27,496 nucleotides of DNA from Mucilaginibacter_A sp050954865 (GTDB lineage Bacteria; Bacteroidota; Bacteroidia; Sphingobacteriales; Sphingobacteriaceae): NCBI GenBank assembly GCA_050954865.1, contig JBPBQN010000249.1, positions 1 to 27,496 on the forward strand, in the 5' to 3' direction. Numbering within the stretch: position 1 is the first letter of the stretch; the number at the start of each line of letters is the position of its first letter. Below are positions 13,853-22,328 of this stretch, one piece after another. The position numbers and the translations under genes are program-made. The notes beneath the pieces were generated by a model, which did not search any database, was not told where the DNA came from, and saw only the letters and a list, made by a program, of their open reading frames with translations.

Positions 13853-16306
13853 TTATTTGCTGCCAATATCTGGTTTTGAGGCGGCAGCAGTTACGGGTTT
13901 TGCATTTTTTACATATTTATCCAACCACTGGTTTTGCTCCCAAAGCTTGTGCAGCAGGTTTTCTTTGCCGCGGTAACCATGCGCTTCGTAAGGCAAATAC
14001 ACAAAACGAACGGTGCCGCCCAAGCCTTTGATCGCTGCAAACAAACGCTCGCTGTTGATGGGGAAAGTGCCGGGATTATCATCCGCATCGCCATGAATTA
14101 ATAGGATTGGCGTTTTGATTTTATCGGCATAACTAAACGGACTCATATCATAATACAGCTTCGGATCATCCCAATAAGTACGGTCTTCATTCTGAAAACC
14201 AAACGGTGTTAAAGTACGATTGTAGGCACCACTTTCGGCTAGACCAGCTTTAAATAAGTTGGTGTGCGCCAGTAAGTTGGCCGTCATGAACGCACCGTAA
14301 CTGTGGCCGCCAACCGCAACTCGATTACGATCACCAACGCCCATTTCTGCCAGTTTGTTGATGGCGGCTTCGGCGTTTAGTTGCAATTGTTCTACAAAAG
14401 TATCGTTGGGTTTTTTGCCTTCTTTGGCTACAATCGGCATTTCGGCGTTATCTAAAACGGCATAACCATTGGTCACAAAGAACACCGGACTACCGCCGCC
14501 AATCGTAGTAAAACGATATTTAGAACCGCGGATTTGAGCTGCATCTGCTGCCGAATTAAACTCGCGCGGATAAGCCCAAATCAACACTGGCAGCGGACCA
14601 TCTTTTTCTTTGTTATAACCTGCGGGAAGGTATAAATCGCCTGTTAAATCCACGCCATCGCTTCTTTTATAGGTAATTTTTTGCTTACTCACACCAACCA
14701 TTTGCGGGTATGGATTGGTAAAACTGGTAATCGGCTTTTCGGCAGTTTTTGCTGTTAAATCTTTCAGAAAATAATTAGGTACGTCTTTTTGCGATTCTTT
14801 CCGGGTGATCAGTGTCAGTTTATTCGGGTCGATCACATCCACCACAAACTCATAAGTTCCTTCTGCACAGCGCCAAATAATTTCGTTTTGTTTGGATGCC
14901 AGATCAAACTTCGCTAAAAACGGTAAATCGCCTTTTGCGGAAGCACCGGTAATATTGTTCATCAAAATTTTGCTGCCGTTATCTGTGGTTTGGATTACAT
15001 TTCGACCAAACTTATTTTTCACCATAATTGGATCGCCCGGATCGCTGTAAGCATCGGTTTGGTTGCGTTCTAATAATTTCTCCAAATTTCCCGTGCTGCT
15101 GTTGTAACGGCTCAATCTTTCGGTCTGTTTTGAACGCAATCCTTCAGAAACCAAAGCCAAATTAGCATTTCCCCAAGTGGTTCCGCGGTAACGTAATTGT
15201 GTTTTAAACAATTCTTTGGGCGAGCCGGTAAAAGGCGCAGGCAACGCATAAACGGCATCATGGAAATCCACTTTTCTGCGGATCAAACCGCTGTCTAAGG
15301 GTTGCGCCCAGGTAATGGTTGCAGCTTCATCATCGCGCCAGTCAAACCCGCGAGGAATATTTTGCGTGTTATCGTAACCGGAAGGTGTGGCTTCCCGCGA
15401 AGGTAAATCAGCTAAAACTTTCAGGCTTGTTCCGCCTAAATCCGTAATGGTAACAGTTGATGGAAAGCCTTGTGCCGTAACCAAATAAGAAAAAGGTTTG
15501 CGCAAAGTGCGTTCCAGCAAATATTTTTTATCCGGCGATATAGCTGTTGAAGCGTAAATCATCGGTTTGCCGATGGCTGTTTCTACGCCATTTTTATTGC
15601 TGACTAACTGCGAAGTAGCATAAAAGTCAAACAAAGCCTCATCGTAAGGCGATTTAATTAAATCTTCATACGTGGCACTTGGTGCCGTTTTGCCCAGATT
15701 TTGCTGTACGGTTGGTCCTTTTGGCATCAGCGGTTTGGCCGGTGCCGCACTGGCTGGTTTCAGGGTTACGCGGTATAAAATTGTGCTGTTATCTTCCCAG
15801 GTCAGGCCGCTGCCCAACACAATATTCAACGGTTTTTTATTGATTTTTAAGGCTTTGTGCGTTAACACGTCAATCTCGTACAAATCTACACTGTTGGCAT
15901 TGGTTTGGGTGAAAACGATTTTCTTTTCATCCGGGCTCCAGCTTGGCGCACCAGCCAGCAAAGGTGAAGGCAAACCTGTAACCTGAAAACTCTGGTTGGT
16001 TTTGATGTTTTTCAGCGTAAAATTATTAATCACCAGCAATTGCCTGCTTGGTGCAAAATTATTTGGGTTGATGCGCAATCCGGCAATGCGCAGTTCTGGC
16101 CGCGCCAGTTCTTCTACAGAAGGGTAGGAGTTGCGGTCCATCAGCAACATCCAATCAGCTTTGGTATCGATACTGGCGTTGGGCGTTGGCTTGGCCAGCA
16201 GCAAATCGGCCATGGCTTTTGGCGGCAACTGGTAACTTACGGCATCTTGCGCTTCGGCACAAAAACCCGAAATTATCAGTGCTAAAAAGAGTATTGGTTT
16301 TTTCAT
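13853..16306 (-). CDS. Exported S9 (prolyl oligopeptidase family) peptidase, glutamyl endopeptidase-like
   Basis: 817 residues. The signal peptide is residues 1-19 (FCAEA before QDAVSYQ). An N-terminal beta-propeller (about 60-530, WSPDEKKI, ISPDKKYLL) gates a C-terminal alpha/beta-hydrolase domain (about 545-800). The catalytic triad is visible: S669 in GGHSYGAF, D742/D743 in HGDADDNPG, and H776 in YEAHGYRG. The segment RTLTPFGFQNEDRTYWD after SGAYN matches the S9D glutamyl endopeptidase group, including the plant chloroplast enzyme, rather than DPP4. It probably degrades peptides in the periplasm, cleaving after acidic residues by analogy. Monocistronic and divergent from the GH3 gene with a 215-base shared upstream region, which holds only a truncated motif relic (AAAAAAGCATCAAACTAAAA, about 16481-16500). 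Confidence 0.88.
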   Translation of the reverse strand: MKKPILFLALIISGFCAEAQDAVSYQLPPKAMADLLLAKPTPNASIDTKADWMLLMDRNSYPSVEELARPELRIAGLRINPNNFAPSRQLLVINNFTLKNIKTNQSFQVTGLPSPLLAGAPSWSPDEKKIVFTQTNANSVDLYEIDVLTHKALKINKKPLNIVLGSGLTWEDNSTILYRVTLKPASAAPAKPLMPKGPTVQQNLGKTAPSATYEDLIKSPYDEALFDFYATSQLVSNKNGVETAIGKPMIYASTAISPDKKYLLERTLRKPFSYLVTAQGFPSTVTITDLGGTSLKVLADLPSREATPSGYDNTQNIPRGFDWRDDEAATITWAQPLDSGLIRRKVDFHDAVYALPAPFTGSPKELFKTQLRYRGTTWGNANLALVSEGLRSKQTERLSRYNSSTGNLEKLLERNQTDAYSDPGDPIMVKNKFGRNVIQTTDNGSKILMNNITGASAKGDLPFLAKFDLASKQNEIIWRCAEGTYEFVVDVIDPNKLTLITRKESQKDVPNYFLKDLTAKTAEKPITSFTNPYPQMVGVSKQKITYKRSDGVDLTGDLYLPAGYNKEKDGPLPVLIWAYPREFNSAADAAQIRGSKYRFTTIGGGSPVFFVTNGYAVLDNAEMPIVAKEGKKPNDTFVEQLQLNAEAAINKLAEMGVGDRNRVAVGGHSYGAFMTANLLAHTNLFKAGLAESGAYNRTLTPFGFQNEDRTYWDDPKLYYDMSPFSYADKIKTPILLIHGDADDNPGTFPINSERLFAAIKGLGGTVRFVYLPYEAHGYRGKENLLHKLWEQNQWLDKYVKNAKPVTAAASKPDIGSK

Positions 16307-16521
16307 CGTTCAACGTTTCTAAAATCCAATTTACTGCTTTTATTTAAGCTGATGTGTAATAATTTTACTACGGAAAAAAATTATTTGCTGAAAATGCTTC
16401 TGGCTAACTTCCTGCGTTTATTTTTCAAAAACAATCCGTTTTAACAAATAAATAAATCAAATTTGCCACGTTTCAATACAAAAAAAGCATCAAACTAAAA
16501 CAGAAATACAAGTACTACCTA

Positions 16522-18696
16522 ATGATATTATTAAGACACCTGCGCCCAAAATTGCTGATACTTCTTTTACCGATACTTTTTTGTGATGCAGCCATCGCCC
16601 AAAATTTACCCTATAAAAACAGTACGCTGCCGATGGATGCGCGCGTAAAAGATTTGCTTTCGCGCTTAACGCTGGAAGAAAAAGTTTCGCTGATGGGTTA
16701 TCGCAGTAAAGCTGTTCCGCGCTTAAATATTCCGGCTTACAACTGGTGGAACGAAGGTTTGCATGGTGTAGCGCGTGCCGGCGAAGCAACCGTTTTTCCG
16801 CAGGCAATTGGCATGGCGGCTACGTTTAATCCGGGTTTATTACAGCAGGTTGCGGATGCGATTTCTACGGAAGCACGTGCAAAATACAACCTTTCTACCG
16901 CGCAGGATAAACATTTGATGTATATGGGATTGAGTTTTTGGTCGCCCAACATCAATATTTTCCGTGATCCACGCTGGGGCCGTGGTCAGGAAACTTACGG
17001 CGAAGATCCATTTCTCACTTCACAAATGGGAACCGCTTACGTGAAAGGAATGCAGGGCAATGATCCATTGCATTTAAAAGTATCGGCAACGGCCAAGCAT
17101 TTTGTGGCGCACAGCGGACCGGAAGCCACGCGCGATGAATTTAATGCCGTTGTAGATGAAAAAGATTTACGCGATACGTATCTGTATGCTTTCCACAAAC
17201 TGGTTGATAATGGCGTAGAATCTGTAATGACGGCTTATAACCGTGTAAACGGACAGCCAAATTCCATCAGTTCATCGTATTTGCATGATATTTTAATTAA
17301 AGAATGGGGCTTTAAAGGCCACGTAGTTACCGATTGCGGTGCGCTGGATGATGTTTTTCTTCGCCACAAAACTCTGAAAAATGGTGTAGAAACAGCCGCA
17401 GCAGCCATCAAAGCTGGTATCAATTTAGATTGTTCGGCTATTTTGCAGGATGATGTGCTGGCTGCCGTCAACCAGAAATTATTAACAGTAAAAGAAGTAG
17501 ATGCCTCGCTAACCAAAGTTTTGCGCACCGAGTTTAAACTTGGTTTTTATGATGATCCGCAGCAAAGCAAATTTTACAACTACGGTGCCGATAGCATCAG
17601 TAATGTAGCACACATTGCTTTGGCGCGCAAAGTGGCGCAGCAAAGCATGGTGCTCCTCAAAAATAAAAACCAACTTTTACCCCTTAAAAACAGTAGTTAC
17701 GATGCCATTACCGTTTTGGGTACCAACGCGGCTTCGCTGGATGCGATGGTTGGAAGTTATCACGGTGTAAGCAGCAAAATGGTGGATTTTGTTTCTGGAA
17801 TTACCGCTGCCGTTGGCCCGGGTAAACGCGTAGAATATGATTTGGGTTCTGATTACAGCGATACCACGCATTTCGGCGGCATCTGGGCCGCCGGAAACAG
17901 TGATGTTACCGTTGCCATAATTGGACTTTCACCAGTTTTGGAAGGAGAAGCCGGTGATGCATTTTTATCTGCAACCGGCGGCGATAAAGCCAACCTGAGT
18001 TTGCCCGACGGAAATATTGCTTTTATGAAAGCATTGCGAAAAGGCAATCCCACAAAACCAATTATTGCGGTAATTACGGCTGGAAGTGATGTAGATGTGG
18101 CTGCTATTGAGCCTTATGCAGATGCTGTTATTCTGGCCTGGTACCCTGGTCAGCAAGGCGGAAATGCACTGGCCGATTTACTTTTTGGCAAAGTTTCGCC
18201 TTCCGGACATTTGCCATTAACATTTTACCGTTCAACCAATAATCTGCCAGCTTATAACAGTTACGCGATGAAAGGCAGAACGTACCGTTATTACGCCGGA
18301 CCAGTGCAATATCCGTTTGGTTTTGGACTGAGTTATACCACTTTTGATTACAGCTGGAAAAATATGCCGCAAAAACAGTATGCCGCAAATCAAACGATTA
18401 CCTTCTCTGTAGCCGTAAAAAATACCGGAAAAATGGATGCGGATGAAGTTGTTCAAGCTTATATTCAATATCCAAATCTGGAAAGAATGCCTTTAAAAGA
18501 ACTGAAAGGTTTTAAACGGATCAGCGTAAACCAAGGCGGCGAGCAAATTGCTGAAATTAAAATTCCGGTTGCTGAGTTGAAAAAATGGGATTTACAAAAC
18601 CATCAATTTCAGCTGTACAAAGGCGAATACAAAATTATGGTTGGGAGCGATTCGGCTATGCCAAAACTGAATGCTGTTTTTACCGTATCAAAATAG
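16522..18696 (+). CDS. Exported glycoside hydrolase family 3, probably beta-xylosidase
   Basis: 724 residues. Signal peptide residues 1-26 (DAAIA before QNLPYK). The GH3 N-terminal barrel is followed by the second alpha/beta domain and a fibronectin-III-like C-terminus (about 630-715). The nucleophile is D271 in VVTDCGALDD. The substrate-binding KHF is at 192-194. NWWNEGLHGVARAGEATVFP (74-93) and the Cys after the nucleophile Asp are typical of the xylan beta-xylosidase branch, not of BglX glucosidases. It is likely to release xylose or related pentoses from oligosaccharides in the periplasm. No SusC/SusD pair is nearby, so it is not in a classical polysaccharide-utilisation locus here. A dispersed 12-mer (16558-16569) lies in the signal-peptide codons. 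Ends in a strong hairpin terminator. Confidence 0.88.
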   Translation: MILLRHLRPKLLILLLPILFCDAAIAQNLPYKNSTLPMDARVKDLLSRLTLEEKVSLMGYRSKAVPRLNIPAYNWWNEGLHGVARAGEATVFPQAIGMAATFNPGLLQQVADAISTEARAKYNLSTAQDKHLMYMGLSFWSPNINIFRDPRWGRGQETYGEDPFLTSQMGTAYVKGMQGNDPLHLKVSATAKHFVAHSGPEATRDEFNAVVDEKDLRDTYLYAFHKLVDNGVESVMTAYNRVNGQPNSISSSYLHDILIKEWGFKGHVVTDCGALDDVFLRHKTLKNGVETAAAAIKAGINLDCSAILQDDVLAAVNQKLLTVKEVDASLTKVLRTEFKLGFYDDPQQSKFYNYGADSISNVAHIALARKVAQQSMVLLKNKNQLLPLKNSSYDAITVLGTNAASLDAMVGSYHGVSSKMVDFVSGITAAVGPGKRVEYDLGSDYSDTTHFGGIWAAGNSDVTVAIIGLSPVLEGEAGDAFLSATGGDKANLSLPDGNIAFMKALRKGNPTKPIIAVITAGSDVDVAAIEPYADAVILAWYPGQQGGNALADLLFGKVSPSGHLPLTFYRSTNNLPAYNSYAMKGRTYRYYAGPVQYPFGFGLSYTTFDYSWKNMPQKQYAANQTITFSVAVKNTGKMDADEVVQAYIQYPNLERMPLKELKGFKRISVNQGGEQIAEIKIPVAELKKWDLQNHQFQLYKGEYKIMVGSDSAMPKLNAVFTVSK
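16552..16569 (-). repeat. Dispersed 12-mer copy in the GH3 signal-peptide codons
   Basis: ATACTTCTTTTA at 16558-16569, preceded by TTGCTG, read as (G)AT... CTG ATA CTT CTT TTA: Leu-Ile-Leu-Leu-Leu. The 18 bases 16552-16569 match 5590-5607 and 22218-22235 exactly. Confidence 0.65.
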
Positions 18697-18697
18697 G

Positions 18698-18735
18698 TTT
18701 TTGTGGAGACGTTGCACACAACGTCTCCACAAAAA
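18698..18735 (+). terminator. Perfect 17-bp hairpin, REP-like palindrome acting as GH3 terminator
   Basis: Arms 18698-18714 and 18719-18735 are exact reverse complements with a CACA loop: a GTGGAGACGTTG stem bounded by T5 and A5. It begins 2 bases after the GH3 stop. The GAGACGTTG...CAACGTCTC core resembles a palindromic repeat seen between genes in many Bacteroidota. The A/T tails fit termination better for the minus direction, but the stem is strong both ways. Confidence 0.75.
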
Positions 18736-18749
18736 ATTAATCGTTTATC

Positions 18750-18854
18750 TTAACCAAAGCTTCTTTTGTAAAAGTGCCTTTTGGTGCTTGCAAGTTGTAC
18801 GTTAGCAATTACTGAAATAAAAAACAGGACAAGCATTGGGATTGTACTTTTCAT
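18750..18854 (-). pseudogene. Possible remnant of a small secreted-protein gene
   Basis: An ATG at 18852-18854 opens a 34-codon frame with a good signal peptide (MKSTIPMLVLFFISVIANVQ) that stops at 18750. In the next frame the same DNA reads QAPKGTFTKEALVKIND then stop, which looks like real protein sequence. The pattern fits a signal peptide followed by a frameshift and early truncation. No other gene is visible in 18736-18969. Confidence 0.3.
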
Positions 18855-18969
18855 GAGATTTGTTTTAGTTTATAAGAAATCAGTTACATAATTTAAGCTA
18901 ACTTGCTGATTTATAAATATAAAATAAACCTTAAAAATATTTTCAGCTTACCAGACTTTATTATTCAAA

Positions 18970-19698
18970 CTACTTTCCTGCAATTTCCACCAATTGCTTA
19001 ACAATTTCCGCATCCGTTTCCTCCATCAAAAACTCCTCTTCAAAAGTTCCTGTTCTCACTTCCTTAAAAAACATTTCACTTTGAGAAACGCTCTTTGCGG
19101 TAGAGTGATATTCTGTTGCGCCAGTTTGCTCAATCAGTTCGCGAAGATTTTCCGGACGAATGCCTGCGCCGGGCATAATCGAAATCCGTCCTGCCGCTTG
19201 TTTAATTAAGCTGGAAATCATCAATGCTCCTTTTACCGCACTAGTTTCCGTGCCGGAAGTGAGGATACGCTCAAAACCCATTTTGATAATTTCTTCTAAA
19301 GCCTGATACGGATTTTTACAGCGATCAAATGCACGATGGAAAGTTGTGCCCATACTTCCGGCAATTTCTTTCAGTTCGAGGCAACGTTTCGTATCGATTT
19401 CGCCATCAGCTTTCAAAATTCCGAAAACAACGCCGTCACAACCTAAATTACGGCATTGCTGCACATCAGCTTTCATCACTTCAAACTCTAAATCAGAGTA
19501 AAAAAAATCGCCACCGCGCGGCCGGATAATTGGATAAAGTTTTATGCGGAGATTTTTACGCGCTAAAAGAAGCATTCCGTAAGATGACGTGGTGCCGCCA
19601 TCTTTCAGATTATCGCAAAGTTCCACGCGATAAGCGCCGCCTTGCTGCGCGGCCAAAGCGGAAGTGACCGAACCTGCGCAAATTTCAATTTTAAGCAT
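18970..19698 (-). CDS. cutC: CutC family protein
   Basis: 242 residues, full length for CutC, with a TIM-barrel fold. Conserved segments: EICAGSV (5-11), RVELCDNLKDGGTTSS (24-39), IIRPRGGDFFYS (57-68), GTTFHRAFDRC (about 117-127), ILTSGTE (145-151), IMPGAGIRPENL (174-185) and EYHSTA (196-201). CutC was named for copper homeostasis in E. coli, but that role is disputed and no substrate is proven. Only 6 bases separate it from the glycosylasparaginase gene, so the two form an operon. That context suggests a role in sugar or glycan metabolism rather than copper handling, as an inference. A 12-mer copy (19564-19575) encodes MLLLA after SSYG. Confidence 0.92.
   Translation of the reverse strand: MLKIEICAGSVTSALAAQQGGAYRVELCDNLKDGGTTSSYGMLLLARKNLRIKLYPIIRPRGGDFFYSDLEFEVMKADVQQCRNLGCDGVVFGILKADGEIDTKRCLELKEIAGSMGTTFHRAFDRCKNPYQALEEIIKMGFERILTSGTETSAVKGALMISSLIKQAAGRISIMPGAGIRPENLRELIEQTGATEYHSTAKSVSQSEMFFKEVRTGTFEEEFLMEETDAEIVKQLVEIAGK
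19564..19575 (+). repeat. Dispersed 12-mer copy inside cutC
   Basis: TAAAAGAAGCAT on the plus strand, antisense to cutC; sense codons ATG CTT CTT TTA give Met-Leu-Leu-Leu, in an alpha-helix region outside the conserved blocks. Confidence 0.6.
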
Positions 19699-19704
19699 TC
19701 CTGA

Positions 19705-20745
19705 TTAGTAAACGCTTTTACCTTTGATCAGCAAATCCTGTTTTTCGGCATTGCAAACCGCAAACGAAAAGCCTTTTTGAATCGCATAAGCACCGTATTC
19801 GCCTTTTTTGTTGATCGCCAGAAAGCCAACCTGCAACGTTTTAGACAATTCGGGTTTCTTGCGGATGATGCGGTTTACAGCTTCTTTGCAGGCATCCTCA
19901 GGTTTATAGCCTTGTCGCATCAGTTCCACCACTAAAAAACTGCCTACATTGCGGATCACTTCTTCGCCAACGCCGGTGGAAGTAGCGCCGCCAACTTCAT
20001 TATCTACAAACAGTCCGGCTCCAATAATCGGACTATCGCCCACACGACCATGCAGTTTCCAGGCCATGCCGCTGGTGGTGCAGGCACCCGAAATATTGCC
20101 CGACGCATCCAAAGCCAACATGCCTATGGTATCATGGTTGTACTGGTTTCCGGGAAGTTTTTTGGGCGAATAAAGCTTGTTCTCCGTATTGATTTCCGGT
20201 TTGTATTGAGCTGTTTTGAGCCATTCTTTCCATGCTTTTTCTGATTCTGCCGTTAACAAAACTTTCTTTTTAAAACCGTTTTCCAAAGCGAATTGCGTGG
20301 CACCTTCGCCAACCAACAAAACATGCGGCGTTTTTTCCATCACCATGCGAGCCACCGAAATCGGGTGATCAATATATTCCATCGCTGCCACGCCGCCGCA
20401 ATTACCTTTCTCGTCCATAATGCAGGCATCCAAAGTTACGTGCCCATCACGATCCGGATAACCGGCTGCACCAACGCTGTGGTTATTCGGGTCGGCTTCC
20501 GGAATTTTTACGCCTGCTTCTACAGCATCCAGCGCGCGGCCGCCTTTAGAAAGAATTTTCCAGGCTTCCTGATTGGCCGGAATACCGAAATCCCAGGTAG
20601 AAATTACGATGGGAAAGTTTGGTGCCGATGCTGTTTTTATCGTACTATTTCCTAAAACTTTAGCACTTAAAATAACACCGGATGCACCTAATGTGCTGGT
20701 GGCTAAAAACTTACGGCGGTTGAGTTTATTCAAATTTATCTTCAT
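19705..20745 (-). CDS. N4-(beta-N-acetylglucosaminyl)-L-asparaginase (glycosylasparaginase), Tat-exported
   Basis: 346 residues. An Ntn-hydrolase precursor that self-cleaves before the catalytic Thr; T206 in NHDTIGMLALD is that residue. The RVGDSPIIGAG (234-244) and TSTGVGEE (255-262) segments complete the substrate site. The enzyme cuts the GlcNAc-Asn bond of N-glycan remnants. The N-terminus has a twin-arginine signal (NRRKFLATSTLGASGVILSA, 9-28), so it is exported folded, as in Flavobacterium glycosylasparaginase, which is periplasmic. It is first in an operon with cutC (6-base gap). Together with the S9 peptidase and GH3 enzyme nearby it suggests scavenging of glycoproteins and plant-type oligosaccharides. 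Confidence 0.9.
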   Translation of the reverse strand: MKINLNKLNRRKFLATSTLGASGVILSAKVLGNSTIKTASAPNFPIVISTWDFGIPANQEAWKILSKGGRALDAVEAGVKIPEADPNNHSVGAAGYPDRDGHVTLDACIMDEKGNCGGVAAMEYIDHPISVARMVMEKTPHVLLVGEGATQFALENGFKKKVLLTAESEKAWKEWLKTAQYKPEINTENKLYSPKKLPGNQYNHDTIGMLALDASGNISGACTTSGMAWKLHGRVGDSPIIGAGLFVDNEVGGATSTGVGEEVIRNVGSFLVVELMRQGYKPEDACKEAVNRIIRKKPELSKTLQVGFLAINKKGEYGAYAIQKGFSFAVCNAEKQDLLIKGKSVY

Positions 20746-20882
20746 GACAGAATCTTTAAAAAAGAAGCTGGAAGATAGGATTTTTACGGAGAAAATTTTT
20801 TGAATAGAAAAAGCAATTCGGCTAAAACAGCATCAGCCAGATTTTATAAATCAGTTTAAAACTATAAACACCGATAAACCTG

Positions 20883-20894
20883 ATGCTTCTTTTA
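20883..20894 (-). repeat. Dispersed 12-mer copy downstream of the MFS gene
   Basis: ATGCTTCTTTTA, followed by an AAGTAAATTTTACT block that is itself palindromic. It ends 11 bases before the MFS stop codon on the other side, in the 160-base gap to the glycosylasparaginase gene. Confidence 0.7.
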
Positions 20895-20905
20895 CCAAGT
20901 AAATT

Positions 20906-22102
20906 TTACTGATCTTTTTTTAACGTTTCCGGCATGACTTTCCACAACAGCAACATCGCACCTAAAGCTAAGGCCGATAAAAAAATAAAACCAATTTTAA
21001 AACCGGCAACATCTACAATTAAGCCTGCAACCAGATTGCTTAAAAAAGAACCCAAACTCAAGCCGGATGCCAGCAAACCCTGCGCAAAACTTGCCCTGCC
21101 GGAGTTGCCCATCAAATCATCAACCACCATAATTGCGGTTACGCTGAAAATACCGGCAGCCATGCCGTCCAGCACTTCAAATGCTAATAAATACCAGGTT
21201 TTATCTGTAAAAGAATATAATATTCCTCTGATAATCAACAAAATAAAGGCAATTACCAGTAGTTTTTTCCGGCCTTTTCCGGCCTGTTTCCCACAAATAT
21301 AAACCGTGGGCACCATGGTTAACTGTGCAATTACAATGCAGGCCGATAAATATAAAGTTGACGTTTCTGGTTTGGCTTTTGCAATTTCCTGCGCGACCAA
21401 AGGCAGCATGGCACCGTTAGAAAAATAAAAAATAACCGTTAACAGCAAAAATATCAGGAAAGCTTTGTTGCTGAATATCTCTTTAAATGCACCTTTTTTA
21501 GTAGTATTTTCTTCCGGATTATTTTCTACGGATTGCGTAATGGCTTTTTGCGGGATAGATAGTGCGCTGATGGCACACAAAATGGATAAAGCCATCAAAC
21601 AATAAAATATGCCTTCGTTTTTGGTAAACTTGGCAACTACGCCAATAAAAATTGCTGCTGTTAGGTTACCTGCGTGGTTAAAACTTTGGTTTTTACTGAT
21701 GGTATGATCAAAGTTCCCTTTTGCCGCAATTACTACAGCAAGTGCTACCAGGGTTGGAAGATAAAAGGAACCTGCAAGTCCCATCATGATCTGACTGCCT
21801 ACAATAAACGGGAAACTGTGAAAAAGCGTCATTAAAAAAGCGGTAACACCCATCGTAAGCGAAGCCACAATAATGGGTATTCTTTTATAACGCGTATGAT
21901 CAACCAGCAAACCAGCCGGCGATTGTGCAAAAACCATGGCAAACTGCATGGCCGCAATGGCGATACCAACCTGGCCGGGTTTCCAGTGTAAATTGATGGC
22001 TAAATAAACGGCCAAAAACGGACCAACGCCTTCACTTACATCCGCAGCAAAAAAATTGAGCCAGTTTAACGGTTTTAAACCTTTTGGTGATTCTTCGGCC
22101 AT
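20906..22102 (-). CDS. Major facilitator superfamily transporter
   Basis: 398 residues with about 12 hydrophobic helices in two halves and a cytoplasmic loop near residues 190-210 (ENNPEENTTKKG). The MFS loop-2/3 signature is present as GLLVDHTRYKRIPIIV (about 63-78), with a related AGLIVDVAGFKIGFIF in the second half. No substrate-specific residues can be assigned; drug/small-molecule efflux or sugar uptake are both possible. It is a single gene, divergent from the MetX-like hydrolase gene and separated from the glycosylasparaginase gene by a 12-mer copy, so not clearly part of that operon. TAAGT-AAAA-ACTTA (22116-22129) is a small palindrome 13 bases upstream of its start. Confidence 0.85.
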   Translation of the reverse strand: MAEESPKGLKPLNWLNFFAADVSEGVGPFLAVYLAINLHWKPGQVGIAIAAMQFAMVFAQSPAGLLVDHTRYKRIPIIVASLTMGVTAFLMTLFHSFPFIVGSQIMMGLAGSFYLPTLVALAVVIAAKGNFDHTISKNQSFNHAGNLTAAIFIGVVAKFTKNEGIFYCLMALSILCAISALSIPQKAITQSVENNPEENTTKKGAFKEIFSNKAFLIFLLLTVIFYFSNGAMLPLVAQEIAKAKPETSTLYLSACIVIAQLTMVPTVYICGKQAGKGRKKLLVIAFILLIIRGILYSFTDKTWYLLAFEVLDGMAAGIFSVTAIMVVDDLMGNSGRASFAQGLLASGLSLGSFLSNLVAGLIVDVAGFKIGFIFLSALALGAMLLLWKVMPETLKKDQ

Positions 22103-22217
22103 GGTTAGTATTTTCTAAGTAAAAACTTACGTTAACTAATAAGAAAAAGTGCTGGTATTTGTTCCTGATTTTTAATTGTCAGGAAGTTTTTGCAACGGAT
22201 TTAATTTCTGCAATATT

Positions 22218-22235
22218 TTGCTGATACTTCTTTTA
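22218..22235 (-). repeat. Dispersed 12-mer copy, TTGCTGATAC subtype, between divergent genes
   Basis: ATACTTCTTTTA at 22224-22235 with TTGCTG before it and CCATACTTTTTTT after. Third 18-base identical copy, with 5590-5607 and 16552-16569. Confidence 0.75.
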
Positions 22236-22294
22236 CCATACTTTTTTTAGAAAACTTCACCTACATTTCAGCAAAAATTGCTAAAAATAATAAT

Positions 22295-22324
22295 GATAAA
22301 TACTTCTTTTATCACCTAAATTTA
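22295..22324 (-). repeat. Dispersed 12-mer copy abutting the MetX-like start codon
   Basis: ATACTTCTTTTA at 22300-22311 followed by TCACCTAAATTTAG to 22325. GATAAA (22295-22300) and TTTATC (22308-22313) form a small hairpin. The long-form element ends 4 bases before the ATG at 22329, so it supplies the whole ribosome-binding region of the gene. Confidence 0.75.
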
Positions 22325-22328
22325 GCAA

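Noticed and set aside
14651..14664. CGCTTCTTTTATAG in the S9 peptidase gene as a further motif copy
   Set aside because: It lacks the AT before GCTTC and encodes YKRSDG, a segment expected in this peptidase family, so coincidence is likelier.
18755..18770. AGCTTCTTTTGTAAAAG as a motif copy
   Set aside because: Two differences from the 12-mer core; at most a decayed relative.
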